Origin: Streptomyces sp. Z26 | Lineage (GTDB): Bacteria; Actinomycetota; Actinomycetes; Streptomycetales; Streptomycetaceae | DNA length: 64,000 nucleotides | Direction of reading: 5' to 3' | Assembly: GCF_003665095.1 (NCBI RefSeq) | Contig: NZ_RCHV01000002.1 | Coordinates: forward strand, 5,132,501 to 5,196,500 | In this document: positions 51,652-59,941 of the stretch, piece by piece | Layout: each line of letters starts with the position of its first letter | Numbering within the stretch: the first letter of the stretch is position 1 | Notes under the pieces: model-generated | Databases searched by the model: none | The model's input: the letters and a program-made list of their open reading frames with translations, nothing else | What the model was told of the DNA's origin: nothing | Made by a program: the position numbers and the translations under genes

Positions 51652-52908
51652 ATGACGGTACGACTCAAGCGAGGAAGCGGGATATCGCGGCAGCGGCGCA
51701 AGCGTGCAAGCGTCCTTCCCCCGCTGACTATTGTCGGGGCGCTCACGCTGAGCTCTGTAGCCTTGACTTCCGCCGCTACCGCTGACTCCGGCCCCGAGCA
51801 GTGGTATCTCGATGCCATGCAGGCGGAGGAGATGTGGAAGGTGAGCACGGGTGAAGGCATCACGGTTGCGGTAGTCGACGGTGGTGTCCGTGAAGACACG
51901 GCGGCTTTGAAAGGCCGGGTTCTGCCGGGCAAGGACGTCAGTGAGCAGCCGGGTGGCGTGAACGATGATCCAGACGGTCACGGTACGTCAATGGCTGAAT
52001 TGATCGCGGGGTCAGGCAAGAACGGTGGCATCAAGGGCCTCGCTCCAGGCGCAAAAATTGTCCCTTTTCGCGTACAGTCACTAGCTCCCGGCGAGGCCAT
52101 AGATTGGTCGGAAGAGGAGAAGGGCGGCACCGATAAGGGAATCCTGGCTGCAGCCGAGAGTCCGGCACAGATCATCAATGTGTCCATGGGGGGCGAAATT
52201 TATGATCCAGCTTCCGAGGACGCAATTAAGTACGCCCTCAGGAAAGGGAAGTTGGTATTTGTTGCAGCCGGCAATGATGGCGACGGAAAAAATGCCAGAA
52301 GCTACCCGGCTGATTCTGATGAAGCAGTAGCTGTGGCTGCCGTGGATAAGTCAGCGAAGGCTGCCAAGTTCTCCCAGCATGGGGCTTATATCGACCTGGC
52401 GGCCCCAGGTACTGATATTCCTGGATGGTGCCGTGGAAATTTTGACCAGTACTGTCTTGGTTTGAACGGCACGAGTGCATCCGCAGCCATCGCATCCGCC
52501 TCCGCGGCGCTCATTTGGTCCGAGCACAAGGACTGGACCGCCAACCAAGTCCTGCGTGTGATGTTGGAAACGGCTGGCAGGGCCGACAAGAAGGCACAGG
52601 GCAGTAGCGAGTACATTGGTTATGGCACTGTGCGCCCGAGTCGGGTTTTGCTCAAGGGTGAAGGTGACCCCGGTGACCCCGACAAGTTCCCGCTTGCCCT
52701 GAAGTACCCTCTTGAATCACCGTCGCCGACTCCCTCTCCTGCCGGTGAAAGCTCCGAAGACGAGAAGGGTGCGGCCGAGAAGGTGAATGTCGCCGAATCC
52801 AGTGAGTCGGGCGACGACAGTAACCTAGGGCTGATCATCGGAACGGGCGCCGCTGTGGCCGTTCTGGCAGGTGGCGCTTTCGCTTTCATGAGAATGCGCC
52901 GGAAATAG
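51652..52908 (+). CDS. divergent second mycosin-like subtilase
   Basis: The roughly 418-residue protein has a basic start and signal peptide (VLPPLTIVGALTLSSVALTSA). It has an S8 domain with the triad Asp (VAVVDGGVRE, about 76), His (GHGTSMAELIAG, about 110) and Ser (NGTSASAAIASASAAL, about 275), a C-terminal Ser/Pro linker and a final membrane helix (IIGTGAAVAVLAGGAFAF). DGG replaces the usual D[ST]G, and GTSASAA replaces GTSxSAP, so it departs from family norms while keeping the triad. Base composition is clearly lower in GC than flanking genes, suggesting different origin. ATG 51652 or GTG 51649. Confidence 0.75.
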   Translation: MTVRLKRGSGISRQRRKRASVLPPLTIVGALTLSSVALTSAATADSGPEQWYLDAMQAEEMWKVSTGEGITVAVVDGGVREDTAALKGRVLPGKDVSEQPGGVNDDPDGHGTSMAELIAGSGKNGGIKGLAPGAKIVPFRVQSLAPGEAIDWSEEEKGGTDKGILAAAESPAQIINVSMGGEIYDPASEDAIKYALRKGKLVFVAAGNDGDGKNARSYPADSDEAVAVAAVDKSAKAAKFSQHGAYIDLAAPGTDIPGWCRGNFDQYCLGLNGTSASAAIASASAALIWSEHKDWTANQVLRVMLETAGRADKKAQGSSEYIGYGTVRPSRVLLKGEGDPGDPDKFPLALKYPLESPSPTPSPAGESSEDEKGAAEKVNVAESSESGDDSNLGLIIGTGAAVAVLAGGAFAFMRMRRK

Positions 52909-52984
52909 TTCGTCGTTTGGTGTCGCAGAAAAAAAGAATGGCACCGAAGGGCAAACCAGCATCACACACTGAAGGAGGAACGAA

Positions 52985-53335
52985 GTGGCCAGCCTACAGA
53001 CACATGACGCAGAACTTGCGGCGCTCATCACCGACGTGCAGAGGATGCAGCAGACGCTGAAGAGCAAGATCAGCAACCTGAACGCGGTGGTCGACGCGAT
53101 CGAGGCCGCTTGGCAGGGCGAGGCCCACAAGTCGTTCGACGCGACTCAGCGCAAGGCCAACGAGTACGCCCGCAGCCTCGACCTCAAGCTCCAGATGATG
53201 GAGGAGGCGTTGCAGGCTTCGAAGGACGGGTTCACGCGCGAAGAGATCGACCAGCTCGAGAACTTCAAGAAGATCGACAACCAGAGCCCGATCAGCGACT
53301 TCAGCGGTGTCAGCTCGACGCCGACGGCAAGGTAA
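52985..53335 (+). CDS. WXG100-family ESX substrate (first of pair)
   Basis: The 116-residue helical-hairpin protein contains the turn AAWQGEAHKSF (W-Q-G) at about residues 42-52, flanked by two amphipathic helices (LITDVQRMQQTLKSKISNLNAVVDAIEA and LDLKLQMMEEALQASKDG). It should form a heterodimer with the adjacent 95-residue protein and be exported by EccC. GTG 52985 has GGAGGAACGAA upstream. It sits 76 bp after the second subtilase; an A7 tract (52929-52935) in that gap is unusual for this genome and may mark a promoter. Confidence 0.88.
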   Translation: MASLQTHDAELAALITDVQRMQQTLKSKISNLNAVVDAIEAAWQGEAHKSFDATQRKANEYARSLDLKLQMMEEALQASKDGFTREEIDQLENFKKIDNQSPISDFSGVSSTPTAR

Positions 53336-53350
53336 CGGGGGAGGAGAAGC

Positions 53351-53638
53351 ATGACGATCAAGATCACGTACGGCACCGTCACCGCTGCGGCCGATGACAT
53401 CAACAGTGCTGCGACGACTATCGAGGGGGAACTCGAAGCGCTCAACAGCCGCGTCAAGAAGGTCGTGGCGAACTGGGATGGTAACGCCAAGGCCGCCTAC
53501 GACGCCAAGCACGCTGGCTGGGACTCCAACGTCAAGGGTCTCACCAGCACCCTCCGCGCGCTGTCGCAGGCGGTGCACGGCGCAGCCAGCGGCTACCAGC
53601 ACACCGACAAGAAGGCTGCGCAGCAGTTCGACTTCTGA
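53351..53638 (+). CDS. WXG100-family ESX substrate (second of pair)
   Basis: The 95-residue protein is a canonical WXG100 helical hairpin. ANWDGNAKAAYDAKHAGWD carries the W-D-G turn at about residues 42-44. The N-terminal helix (ADDINSAATTIEGELEALNSRV) and C-terminal helix complete the fold. GGAGGAGAAGC precedes ATG 53351. It lies 15 bp after its partner; the pair are the likely EsxA/EsxB equivalents of this system. Confidence 0.9.
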   Translation: MTIKITYGTVTAAADDINSAATTIEGELEALNSRVKKVVANWDGNAKAAYDAKHAGWDSNVKGLTSTLRALSQAVHGAASGYQHTDKKAAQQFDF

Positions 53639-53775
53639 TCATCCAAGTTACGGCCTGGGCGGGCGCCTCCGGTGGAGATGCCCGCCCAGAACTTTGCGTT
53701 TCGCCGCATGACGTGCCAGCTTGCTTGCTCTGTCGCTTCTCGAATCTTCCCTTATTTGACGTGGAAGCCTTTCCC

Positions 53776-54717
53776 ATGACTACGCACATGCCGCCCGGAT
53801 GGTATCCAGACCCCGAATGCCGCATTCACGGAAACACGGCTGCTCGTGAGCGATGGTGGGACGGCAACCAGTGGACGACGCAGACTCGACTTGCTGCATC
53901 TGAAGCAGGAGTTCATCCAAATCAGTTCACGCCGATGGCTCCCTCCCCTCAGATGGCTGAGAGTGTTTCGGGTACTGGCGCGCGTTCCTCGCGTCCGCGT
54001 TCGCTCGCTCTGGTAGCCATGGGCGTGGTGATCGGCGTTGCCTTGACCGCCTCTGCGACTCTGTTCTTCGATGACGCCGACGGTGCGAAGAAGAGAGCGA
54101 GTTCAACGCCACGGGTCAGCGATGGAGGTGAAGAAGAGACTCCAGGACCTCGACCAGGACTGGACTCCCCGAAGCCGGAGAAGGAAATCCTCAATCCTAC
54201 CTCCGGGGTCAAGCTCCCCGTCCTGGACGGTTGGAAGCAGGGCACCCCTAACGAAGCCGGTGGTGATGTCATCGAGTTCGGCAAAGAGTCGCCATGCCGG
54301 GATGACAAACAGGCTTCTTGCGTGATGGGTCACGCCTCTATCCACAGGAGTCAGGAAGATAGAGGTAAAACCACCATGACACTCAAGTCGATCGCCTCAC
54401 GCGACTTGGGGAAGTTCGCCGAGAATACTTATGGCGGCTCTGGAGTCACGCGCAAAGTCGTAAAAAGGGAGTCACTGGACCTTATGGGCCAGGATGCCTA
54501 CCGGACACGCTGGCAGATCTCCGATAGGTCGGAAACGTTGGGTTTCCTCGAGTCCGTGGCCTTTGCCTCACCGCATGAAGACGGCTCGATACTCATACTG
54601 CGTATGGGCTCGGATGCTGCCTCGGAAGCGCCGTCGATCGAATTCACAGAGTTGATACTCAAGCGCATCCAGGAGGTACCGCGAACCGACCGCGGCTATG
54701 AGGGAACAACCATCTGA
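53776..54717 (+). CDS. DUF2510 membrane protein with extracytoplasmic domain
   Basis: The 313-residue protein begins with a DUF2510 motif (MPPGWYPDPE ... RWWDGNQWTTQTR), common at the N-terminus of actinobacterial membrane proteins. A linker, one membrane helix (LALVAMGVVIGVALTASATL, about residues 76-96) and an extracytoplasmic domain follow. In that domain TSGVKLPVLDGWKQG and the Cys pair PCRDDKQASC suggest a disulfide-stabilised fold resembling a lipoprotein-like binding domain. Base composition is low in GC like its neighbours. It is probably co-transcribed with the WXG100 pair, 137 bp upstream. Function unknown. Confidence 0.7.
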   Translation: MTTHMPPGWYPDPECRIHGNTAARERWWDGNQWTTQTRLAASEAGVHPNQFTPMAPSPQMAESVSGTGARSSRPRSLALVAMGVVIGVALTASATLFFDDADGAKKRASSTPRVSDGGEEETPGPRPGLDSPKPEKEILNPTSGVKLPVLDGWKQGTPNEAGGDVIEFGKESPCRDDKQASCVMGHASIHRSQEDRGKTTMTLKSIASRDLGKFAENTYGGSGVTRKVVKRESLDLMGQDAYRTRWQISDRSETLGFLESVAFASPHEDGSILILRMGSDAASEAPSIEFTELILKRIQEVPRTDRGYEGTTI

Positions 54718-54720
54718 CGC

Positions 54721-54738
54721 CGTGAATCTCTTTTCACG
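54721..54738. terminator. short hairpin between convergent genes
   Basis: CGTGAA (54721-54726) pairs with TTCACG (54733-54738) around TCTCTT, just after the DUF2510 gene stop and before the convergent DUF397 gene. It is the only hairpin seen in that gap, and it is weak. Confidence 0.3.
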
Positions 54739-54834
54739 CATCAACGTGACCCATGGCTTCTGGTCCAACGCCTCAAGCTCCGCCTCACGAGCACTACGGT
54801 CGGTACGCGTCCGGCTCCACAGTCGCCACCCGGT

Positions 54835-55068
54835 TCAGGACTCGAGGTCGAACTCTCCGTCGCGCGCGCCCAGTACGAACGCGCGCCACTCCGCCTCCGT
54901 GTAACGGAGCACCGTGTCCGGGTCCTTGGAGTTGCGCATCGCCACCGCGCCGCCGGGAAGGTGTGCGATCTCGACACGCTCGTCTTGCGGGCCGTCGGGC
55001 GAGCCCTCCCAGACGGCATCCGAGATGTCCATCGCGTACAGCTCCGCCTTCTCCTGCTCACTTGCCAC
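54835..55068 (-). CDS. orphan DUF397 protein
   Basis: The 77-residue protein is a DUF397 family member, with AHLPGGAVAMRNSKDPDTVLRYTEAEWRAFVLGARDGEFDL. Such proteins usually pair with an adjacent XRE-type regulator (often with DUF5753), and DUF397 proteins may antagonise it. No such regulator is visible next to it. GTG 55068 has a GAAGGGA purine stretch upstream. Composition is high GC, unlike the neighbouring genes at 53776 and 56233. Confidence 0.82.
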   Translation of the reverse strand: MASEQEKAELYAMDISDAVWEGSPDGPQDERVEIAHLPGGAVAMRNSKDPDTVLRYTEAEWRAFVLGARDGEFDLES

Positions 55069-55247
55069 GAGTGACTGGTCCCTTCGTTGAGTGCGGCGGT
55101 CAAGTCCCCACGCCGTCAAGGTTTTCCGCTCCCAGACTACTTCGCTTGCGATCCTGCTGCGGGCGCCTCCTCGATCCCGTACGGGAACGTGGCAAGAGGC
55201 TGCCGAAAGCACGCGCGCAGGGGCGAGCAGTTGCGACGGTCGTGCTG

Positions 55248-56126
55248 TTAAGGAACGAGCGGGCGGACGCGTTCCGCTACGAACCGGACGAACCCTTCGG
55301 GATCCGGCTCGTCCGCCGTCGGCTGCAGGATGACGGTGTGTGCACCAGCGTCCGCCATCCGCTGCACGGCTTCCGCGACCGCTACCGCGTCGCCCGCGAC
55401 GCCGAGGTCGGGTACGGAGCCGTCGCCCGTGGCCTCGAGTTCGGCTTGGAGGCGTTCGGCGCCGTCTGCGCCGGTAGCTGTCAACAGGTACACGACCACC
55501 TGGTGCTCGCCCTCGCCCGTACGACCCGTTGCCGTACGACCCTCCTGCGCGAGCGTGCACGCCTGCCGTACGTCGTCCGGGGTCACGCCCGCGTCCAGGA
55601 TCGTCCCGTCGGCTGCTTCGCCGGTGAGGCGCAGAGTGCGAGGGCCTCGTGCGCCGGCGAGTACGGGCGGTGGGGTGGCCGGAGGCCAGTCCAACGCGAC
55701 GTCGCGGAGCTTCACGTAACGGCCGTCCACGGTGACCCGTTCGCCGCGGAGAAGGGCGCGCATGGCGTCCAGGTGCTCGCGCAGCAGCGTCATGGGCGAC
55801 TCGACGCGCGCGCCCACCTGCCCCATCCAGCTCTGGACGCCATGGCCCATGCCGAGGACGACACGTCCGGGGAACAAGCGGTGCAGGGTCGCGGCCTCCA
55901 TCGTGGCCAACGCGACGTTCCGCAACGGGACGGGGAGCAGGCCGACTCCGACGTGCAGGCGCTCGGTCCAGGCGAGTGCGGCGGAGGCGCTGGCGATGCC
56001 GCTCTCGAGGAAGCAGTCCTCCCAGAGCCAGAGTTGTTCCAGGCCCGCGTCGTCCGCGGCACGGGCGACGGCGCGGAGCCGCTCGGGGGGCAGTTGGGGC
56101 CGGAACACGGCGCCGAGAGCAGTCAC
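55248..56126 (-). CDS. LLM-class (luciferase-like, probably F420-dependent) oxidoreductase
   Basis: The 292-residue TIM-barrel protein starts with VTALGAVFRPQLPPERLRAVARAADDAG. It contains LEQLWLWEDCF, LHVGVGLLPVPLRNVALATMEAATLHRLFPGRVVLGMGHGV and ILDAGVTPDDVRQ, the usual pattern of F420- or FMN-dependent oxidoreductases of actinomycetes. Substrate unknown. GTG 56126 is preceded by AGGAAGGA. High GC, embedded between low-GC ESX-associated genes. It is probably not part of the secretion machinery. Confidence 0.85.
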   Translation of the reverse strand: MTALGAVFRPQLPPERLRAVARAADDAGLEQLWLWEDCFLESGIASASAALAWTERLHVGVGLLPVPLRNVALATMEAATLHRLFPGRVVLGMGHGVQSWMGQVGARVESPMTLLREHLDAMRALLRGERVTVDGRYVKLRDVALDWPPATPPPVLAGARGPRTLRLTGEAADGTILDAGVTPDDVRQACTLAQEGRTATGRTGEGEHQVVVYLLTATGADGAERLQAELEATGDGSVPDLGVAGDAVAVAEAVQRMADAGAHTVILQPTADEPDPEGFVRFVAERVRPLVP

Positions 56127-56232
56127 GGGGTCCTTCCTACGGTTCGCTCACGAGAAGAGAGGCGGCGTCAGCAGCTGAGCTCGGCAACGCCTCGTCGGAT
56201 GAGCAGTCTCCAATTGATTTCGTGAGCCGGAT

Positions 56233-56892
56233 TCAGCGGGCAACTTTCCCGGTTGTCTCTTCTGGTTCTGGGGGCGATGTGACTGAGTCCGGCTCTGGGA
56301 AAACGACTCGGTCCCGACAGTCCATTTTTGATATAACCTTGCTAGCGGCTTTTGTGAGTAGTTTCGTATGGGAGTACGTGCTCATGGGAAACGAGTCGGT
56401 AATCTTGAACTGAAGGGCATACTCACGGCTAATGGGATGCTCATCCAAGATGCAGCCGACTTCAAGTCTGGAGCTGTAATTTGTTTCGGATCCTAGGGCG
56501 TATGCGAATGGTTTTCCTCCCGGAACGTGATGACTGGTCCAGATGACATCTATTTCTGCGAGTCCTGCACCCTTTTCGTCCTTGAGATTGCATAGTTTGT
56601 ATCCTACTCCACCCCAAGTATCCTTTTGGTTTGTGAGTTCAGTGGCGGATTTTGTGTATCCCTCGACGAGGGCGGAATGGACCCGCTTGTGTCGCGCATT
56701 TTCTTCTACCTCGGCGGTGATTTGCTTGTCGAAGATGCCCTCACAGGTGTCTTCGACGCCCATGAGTTTTCTATTTTTGCTCGATTGGTTATTTGGGGTT
56801 TCCTTGGGGCTCTCGTTCTGGGTGCTGCAAGATGCGAGGGTGATGCTGAGAACGGCCAAGGATGCAGCGGAAATGCTGATGTTTCGTGGCAT
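56233..56892 (-). CDS. low-GC lipoprotein next to the large WXG effector (candidate immunity protein)
   Basis: The 219-residue preprotein has a signal peptide with lipobox LASC near residue 22 (MPRNISISAASLAVLSITLA...). The mature region is hydrophilic and contains four Cys (DTCEGI, KLCNLK, VGCILD, KMDCRD), probably two disulfides. No family is recognised. It lies 47 bp downstream of the large WXG protein and shares its low-GC 3' composition, which fits an effector-immunity pair with the lipoprotein facing the cell exterior. It may alternatively be an unrelated ESX accessory lipoprotein. AGGAG is about 12 nt upstream of ATG 56892. Confidence 0.65.
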   Translation of the reverse strand: MPRNISISAASLAVLSITLASCSTQNESPKETPNNQSSKNRKLMGVEDTCEGIFDKQITAEVEENARHKRVHSALVEGYTKSATELTNQKDTWGGVGYKLCNLKDEKGAGLAEIDVIWTSHHVPGGKPFAYALGSETNYSSRLEVGCILDEHPISREYALQFKITDSFPMSTYSHTKLLTKAASKVISKMDCRDRVVFPEPDSVTSPPEPEETTGKVAR

Positions 56893-56939
56893 CGCTAGTC
56901 ATTGCTCCTGTGTGGTTTACTGGAAAATCTGGGAAGTTA

Positions 56940-59258
56940 CTATGCCCCGCTACCTGTTTGCTTATTGTCTGTAACTCCATTGTTGTATCGGCTTGTGATC
57001 CGGTCTTGGGTCTCCCAATACCAGTCGGTCTTCTCCACTTCGGGGTTCGCCAGTACGTATGAGTCAAAGTTCACTCCCGCGCGCTGCTGGCCCAGGGCGA
57101 TGAAGCTCTTAAGTTTGTCGCTGGATTCGTTGTCGATTTTTTCGCTGCGCACTTCCAATTTCTTCTCGATCTCTCGGTCGATTGCCAAGCCTGTTTCGGT
57201 GTCGATAGCCCCGGTGAGAGCATCGGCAAATGGTGCAACGAAAGGGAACGCGCGTGCTGATTCAAGGGGGACTTGAATCAGTGAGGTTGCTCCGCCGAGG
57301 CCGGCCGATTTCTGGTACTTCTGCCATTCTCCGGCTTCCGTAAGAGCGCGCGCTTGCTCCTCCTTGGTGGCTTCTGCGTCCGAGAGGATGGCGCTTGTAC
57401 GAGACTCGTCCAGGATCCCCTGTGTCTCAGCTCCGATGCTGAAGATGTCGCTGAGGGCGCGGTCGGGCGTAGGATGGGCTTTCATGGCGCTCACGGTGAA
57501 TTCCTGTTGAGCTGCCGAGAGGATCGCATGGCTTCCTTCTTCACGCGCTACGGAAGCCATGAAGTTCTTTGCTGACTCGTTCTGGACCTTGATGTCAGAA
57601 TCCCCGAGGCTGCCGAACGCGGCGTCACGTGCTGCCTCGCCGGACCTGTACTCGTTGCTGTTCGCCGTGGCCCAGTCCAGGTTGTCGATGTAGCCCGCGC
57701 CCATTCTGGCCAGGCTGTTGCTCAGGCCCGGCTTGTCCGCCACCAGGCCCGAGTTGTCGTCGACCGTCGCCACCACCTGCGTCATCACGTTCGCCCCCTC
57801 CGGCGTCCGGTGCAGGCCCAACTCCGGCTGGTCGTACGGGTGGCCCAGGGTGGCCGCCTGGAGGGCGTGGCCGAGTTCGCCGTAGCCGTACGCGTCGGGG
57901 TCGTCCGCGAGGGAGTCGTTCGGCCACTCGCGGTCCTTCAGCAGGTACGTGAGGTCCGCGTTCGGCTTCATGTCGTGGGACGTGGTGTAGCCGTCCTGGT
58001 TGAAGAGTTCCCGTGCCGCCTCCGGGTTGCGGCCCAGTGCTTCCATGTAACCGGCCATCGGGTCCAGGCCGTGGTCGCCGCCGGGGCCGAGGTTGAGCAT
58101 CGCCTGGTAGCGGTCCTCGTCGCCGCCGCGCCAGAAGTCCTCCAGGGAGCCGTCCTTGGCGGCTTCGCGGTCGAACTCGATGAGCCCGGGTACGTGGTTC
58201 TTCCCCTCCCCGAAGCCCTTGCCGTAGTCGGTGAGGAAGTCCTTGTCGTACTGGCCGTACCGCATCAGGCTGCTCATGATCTGGAAGCCGTACGGGCCCT
58301 TGCTCGGGGGCCCGGCCACGGAGTGGTTCGTGTCGTCGAACCGTTGGCTCCCGAGCCGGATCGCGTCGTGCTTCCACTTCTCCATCGCCGCGCTGTCCGA
58401 GTGGGAGGCGGTGGCGAGGGTGAGGCCGAGGTTCTTCTGGAGGGCCGCGGTCGTCTTCGTCTTGTCGTCGCCGGTCTGCTGTTCGTCGGCGACGCGCTGC
58501 CAGAACGAGAGGGTCTCCTTCGCGCCCAGGCTGGTGGCGAAGCGTTCGGCGAAGAACGGGTCGCCGCTGTGCCGGGAGAGGAGCGAGTTGGACTTCTTCA
58601 GCTCCTCCGGGGTGAGTTCCCGGGTGTCGATGCTCGCGAGCCGGGTCAGTTCCTTGGCGTCCTTGATGGCCAGTTCGCGTCCGGCCTCGGCGGCCTTCAT
58701 GCTGTTCAGCCCGTCGTCGCTGAAGCCCTTGCCGCGGGCGTCGGGGTCGACGCGGAGGGCCCAGTCGAGGAGTTCGTCGGCCTTGGTGGCGGCGTCGAGG
58801 ACCTCGCGGATGTAGCGGTTGTAGTCCAGGGTGACCTGGCTGTAGTTCTTCGCCTGGACGCCCTGTGCCTGCGGGCTCAGCTCGGAGAGGTTGGCGGGCG
58901 CGTACGTGACCTTCCCGGAGCCGTCGACGGTGAGGTTCTCGTCCGCGTCGATGGCCTTCTTGTAGCCCTTGAGCTTGTCCTGGAGGCTCTTGAACTTCTT
59001 GTGCGCGGTCTGGAGCAGCGTGTGGACGTCCGCCGCCTCGCCCGCGGCCTCGTCGAACTGCGCGGAGACCTTGCGGATCTTCTCCCGCGCGGCGTCCGCC
59101 GCCTCGCCCTCCCAGTCGGAGTGCGCGAGCGGGGACCGTACCTCGGTGTCGAAGTTGGTGCCGATCTGGCGGAACTGGCCGGGCAGGTTGCGCCACTTGG
59201 TGACGGCTTCCGCGAGCGGTTCCAGGTCGACGTCGAGGAGGTTCTGGTAGGTGACCAT
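56940..59258 (-). CDS. large WXG-domain ESX protein with a compositionally distinct C-terminus
   Basis: The 772-residue protein has an N-terminal WXG-type hairpin (VTYQNLLDVDLEPLAEAVTKW, turn SDWEGEAADAAREKI at about residues 47-61). A helical and mixed middle follows, resembling streptomycete DUF6571 proteins (FFAERFATSLGAKETLSFW). A C-terminal third (from about residue 540) has much lower GC. No signal peptide. The fold suggests a type VII-exported protein; the C-terminus has no motif I recognise. The switch in base composition near 57640 and the lipoprotein that follows suggest a swapped C-terminal module as in polymorphic effectors. ATG 59258 is preceded by GAAGGCAG. Activity is unproven. 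Confidence 0.65.
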   Translation of the reverse strand: MVTYQNLLDVDLEPLAEAVTKWRNLPGQFRQIGTNFDTEVRSPLAHSDWEGEAADAAREKIRKVSAQFDEAAGEAADVHTLLQTAHKKFKSLQDKLKGYKKAIDADENLTVDGSGKVTYAPANLSELSPQAQGVQAKNYSQVTLDYNRYIREVLDAATKADELLDWALRVDPDARGKGFSDDGLNSMKAAEAGRELAIKDAKELTRLASIDTRELTPEELKKSNSLLSRHSGDPFFAERFATSLGAKETLSFWQRVADEQQTGDDKTKTTAALQKNLGLTLATASHSDSAAMEKWKHDAIRLGSQRFDDTNHSVAGPPSKGPYGFQIMSSLMRYGQYDKDFLTDYGKGFGEGKNHVPGLIEFDREAAKDGSLEDFWRGGDEDRYQAMLNLGPGGDHGLDPMAGYMEALGRNPEAARELFNQDGYTTSHDMKPNADLTYLLKDREWPNDSLADDPDAYGYGELGHALQAATLGHPYDQPELGLHRTPEGANVMTQVVATVDDNSGLVADKPGLSNSLARMGAGYIDNLDWATANSNEYRSGEAARDAAFGSLGDSDIKVQNESAKNFMASVAREEGSHAILSAAQQEFTVSAMKAHPTPDRALSDIFSIGAETQGILDESRTSAILSDAEATKEEQARALTEAGEWQKYQKSAGLGGATSLIQVPLESARAFPFVAPFADALTGAIDTETGLAIDREIEKKLEVRSEKIDNESSDKLKSFIALGQQRAGVNFDSYVLANPEVEKTDWYWETQDRITSRYNNGVTDNKQTGSGA

Positions 59259-59318
59259 GTCTGCCTTCGGAGTCCGGGTCGGTGGGGAGCGTACGACTTC
59301 GGCGGGCCCGTGCCCGGG

Positions 59319-59759
59319 TCAGCGCGCCACTTTCTCGTCCCCGCCGCCCTTGAGGGGGAACTTGTCGCTCGCCTCGAAGTTCGTCGCGGCGCTGCGCAGC
59401 CCGTCCGCCACGCCCTCCTTCAACGCCCCCTGGACGTGCCGCATCTGGGCCTTCCAACGGTCCTGGAAGACCTCGAACGCGCCCGCGCAGGCGAAGCCCT
59501 TGAGGCTCGCGCCGACCTGGCCGGTCTCGGTCATCGTCTTGTTGTCGGCCTTCATGAAGTCGCCCGCGGTCTCGTCCGTCCTGGTCGCCTTCCCCCGCAG
59601 CACGTTCGGGGTGACCTTCAACTTCGGCCCGCCGCCCCGCTTGTCGGAGCCCGAGCCGCTGCTCGCCAGCCGCATCCGCGCGGCTCCGTCCCGGGCCGCG
59701 GTCTCCTCGGCCGCCGCGGCGTGGAGCCGCGCCCACTGCTCATCGAATGACGTGGTCAT
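59319..59759 (-). CDS. small ESX-associated helical protein
   Basis: The 146-residue protein begins MTTSFDEQWARLHAAAAEETAARDGAARMRLASS. It has an amphipathic C-terminal half (FEVFQDRWKAQMRHVQGALKEG) and is predicted soluble and helical. It resembles the small proteins encoded upstream of WXG-DUF6571 genes in streptomycetes; specific function is unknown. It lies 60 bp before the large WXG gene on the same strand and so may be its partner or chaperone. Start ATG 59759. Confidence 0.6.
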   Translation of the reverse strand: MTTSFDEQWARLHAAAAEETAARDGAARMRLASSGSGSDKRGGGPKLKVTPNVLRGKATRTDETAGDFMKADNKTMTETGQVGASLKGFACAGAFEVFQDRWKAQMRHVQGALKEGVADGLRSAATNFEASDKFPLKGGGDEKVAR

Positions 59760-59796
59760 GTGAATCCGTCCGTCCCCGTACGGCCGCGCGCGCCTC

Positions 59797-59826
59797 TGGT
59801 CCCGTAACGCGTGGTCCCGTGACGCG
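59797..59826. repeat. two 15-bp tandem repeats upstream of the small ESX protein gene
   Basis: TGGTCCCGTAACGCG (59797-59811) is followed directly by TGGTCCCGTGACGCG (59812-59826), one mismatch. They lie in the 182-bp gap after eccC, about 40 bp upstream of the minus-strand start at 59759, where a regulator or promoter could sit. Confidence 0.4.
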
Positions 59827-59941
59827 CGCCGCGCCGCCTGCCGATCTGTCCGCCCGTCCGTCTGCCTGAACCGTCATACCCGTCGCCCCCGGCCGGTTCA
59901 CCCCGGCGCGGGAGCGCGAAAACGTCCCCGTCGCCGGTGGT

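Noticed and set aside
51650..57640. Prophage or insertion element as source of low-GC patches
   Set aside because: No integrase, transposase, attachment site, terminal inverted repeat or phage structural gene was visible.
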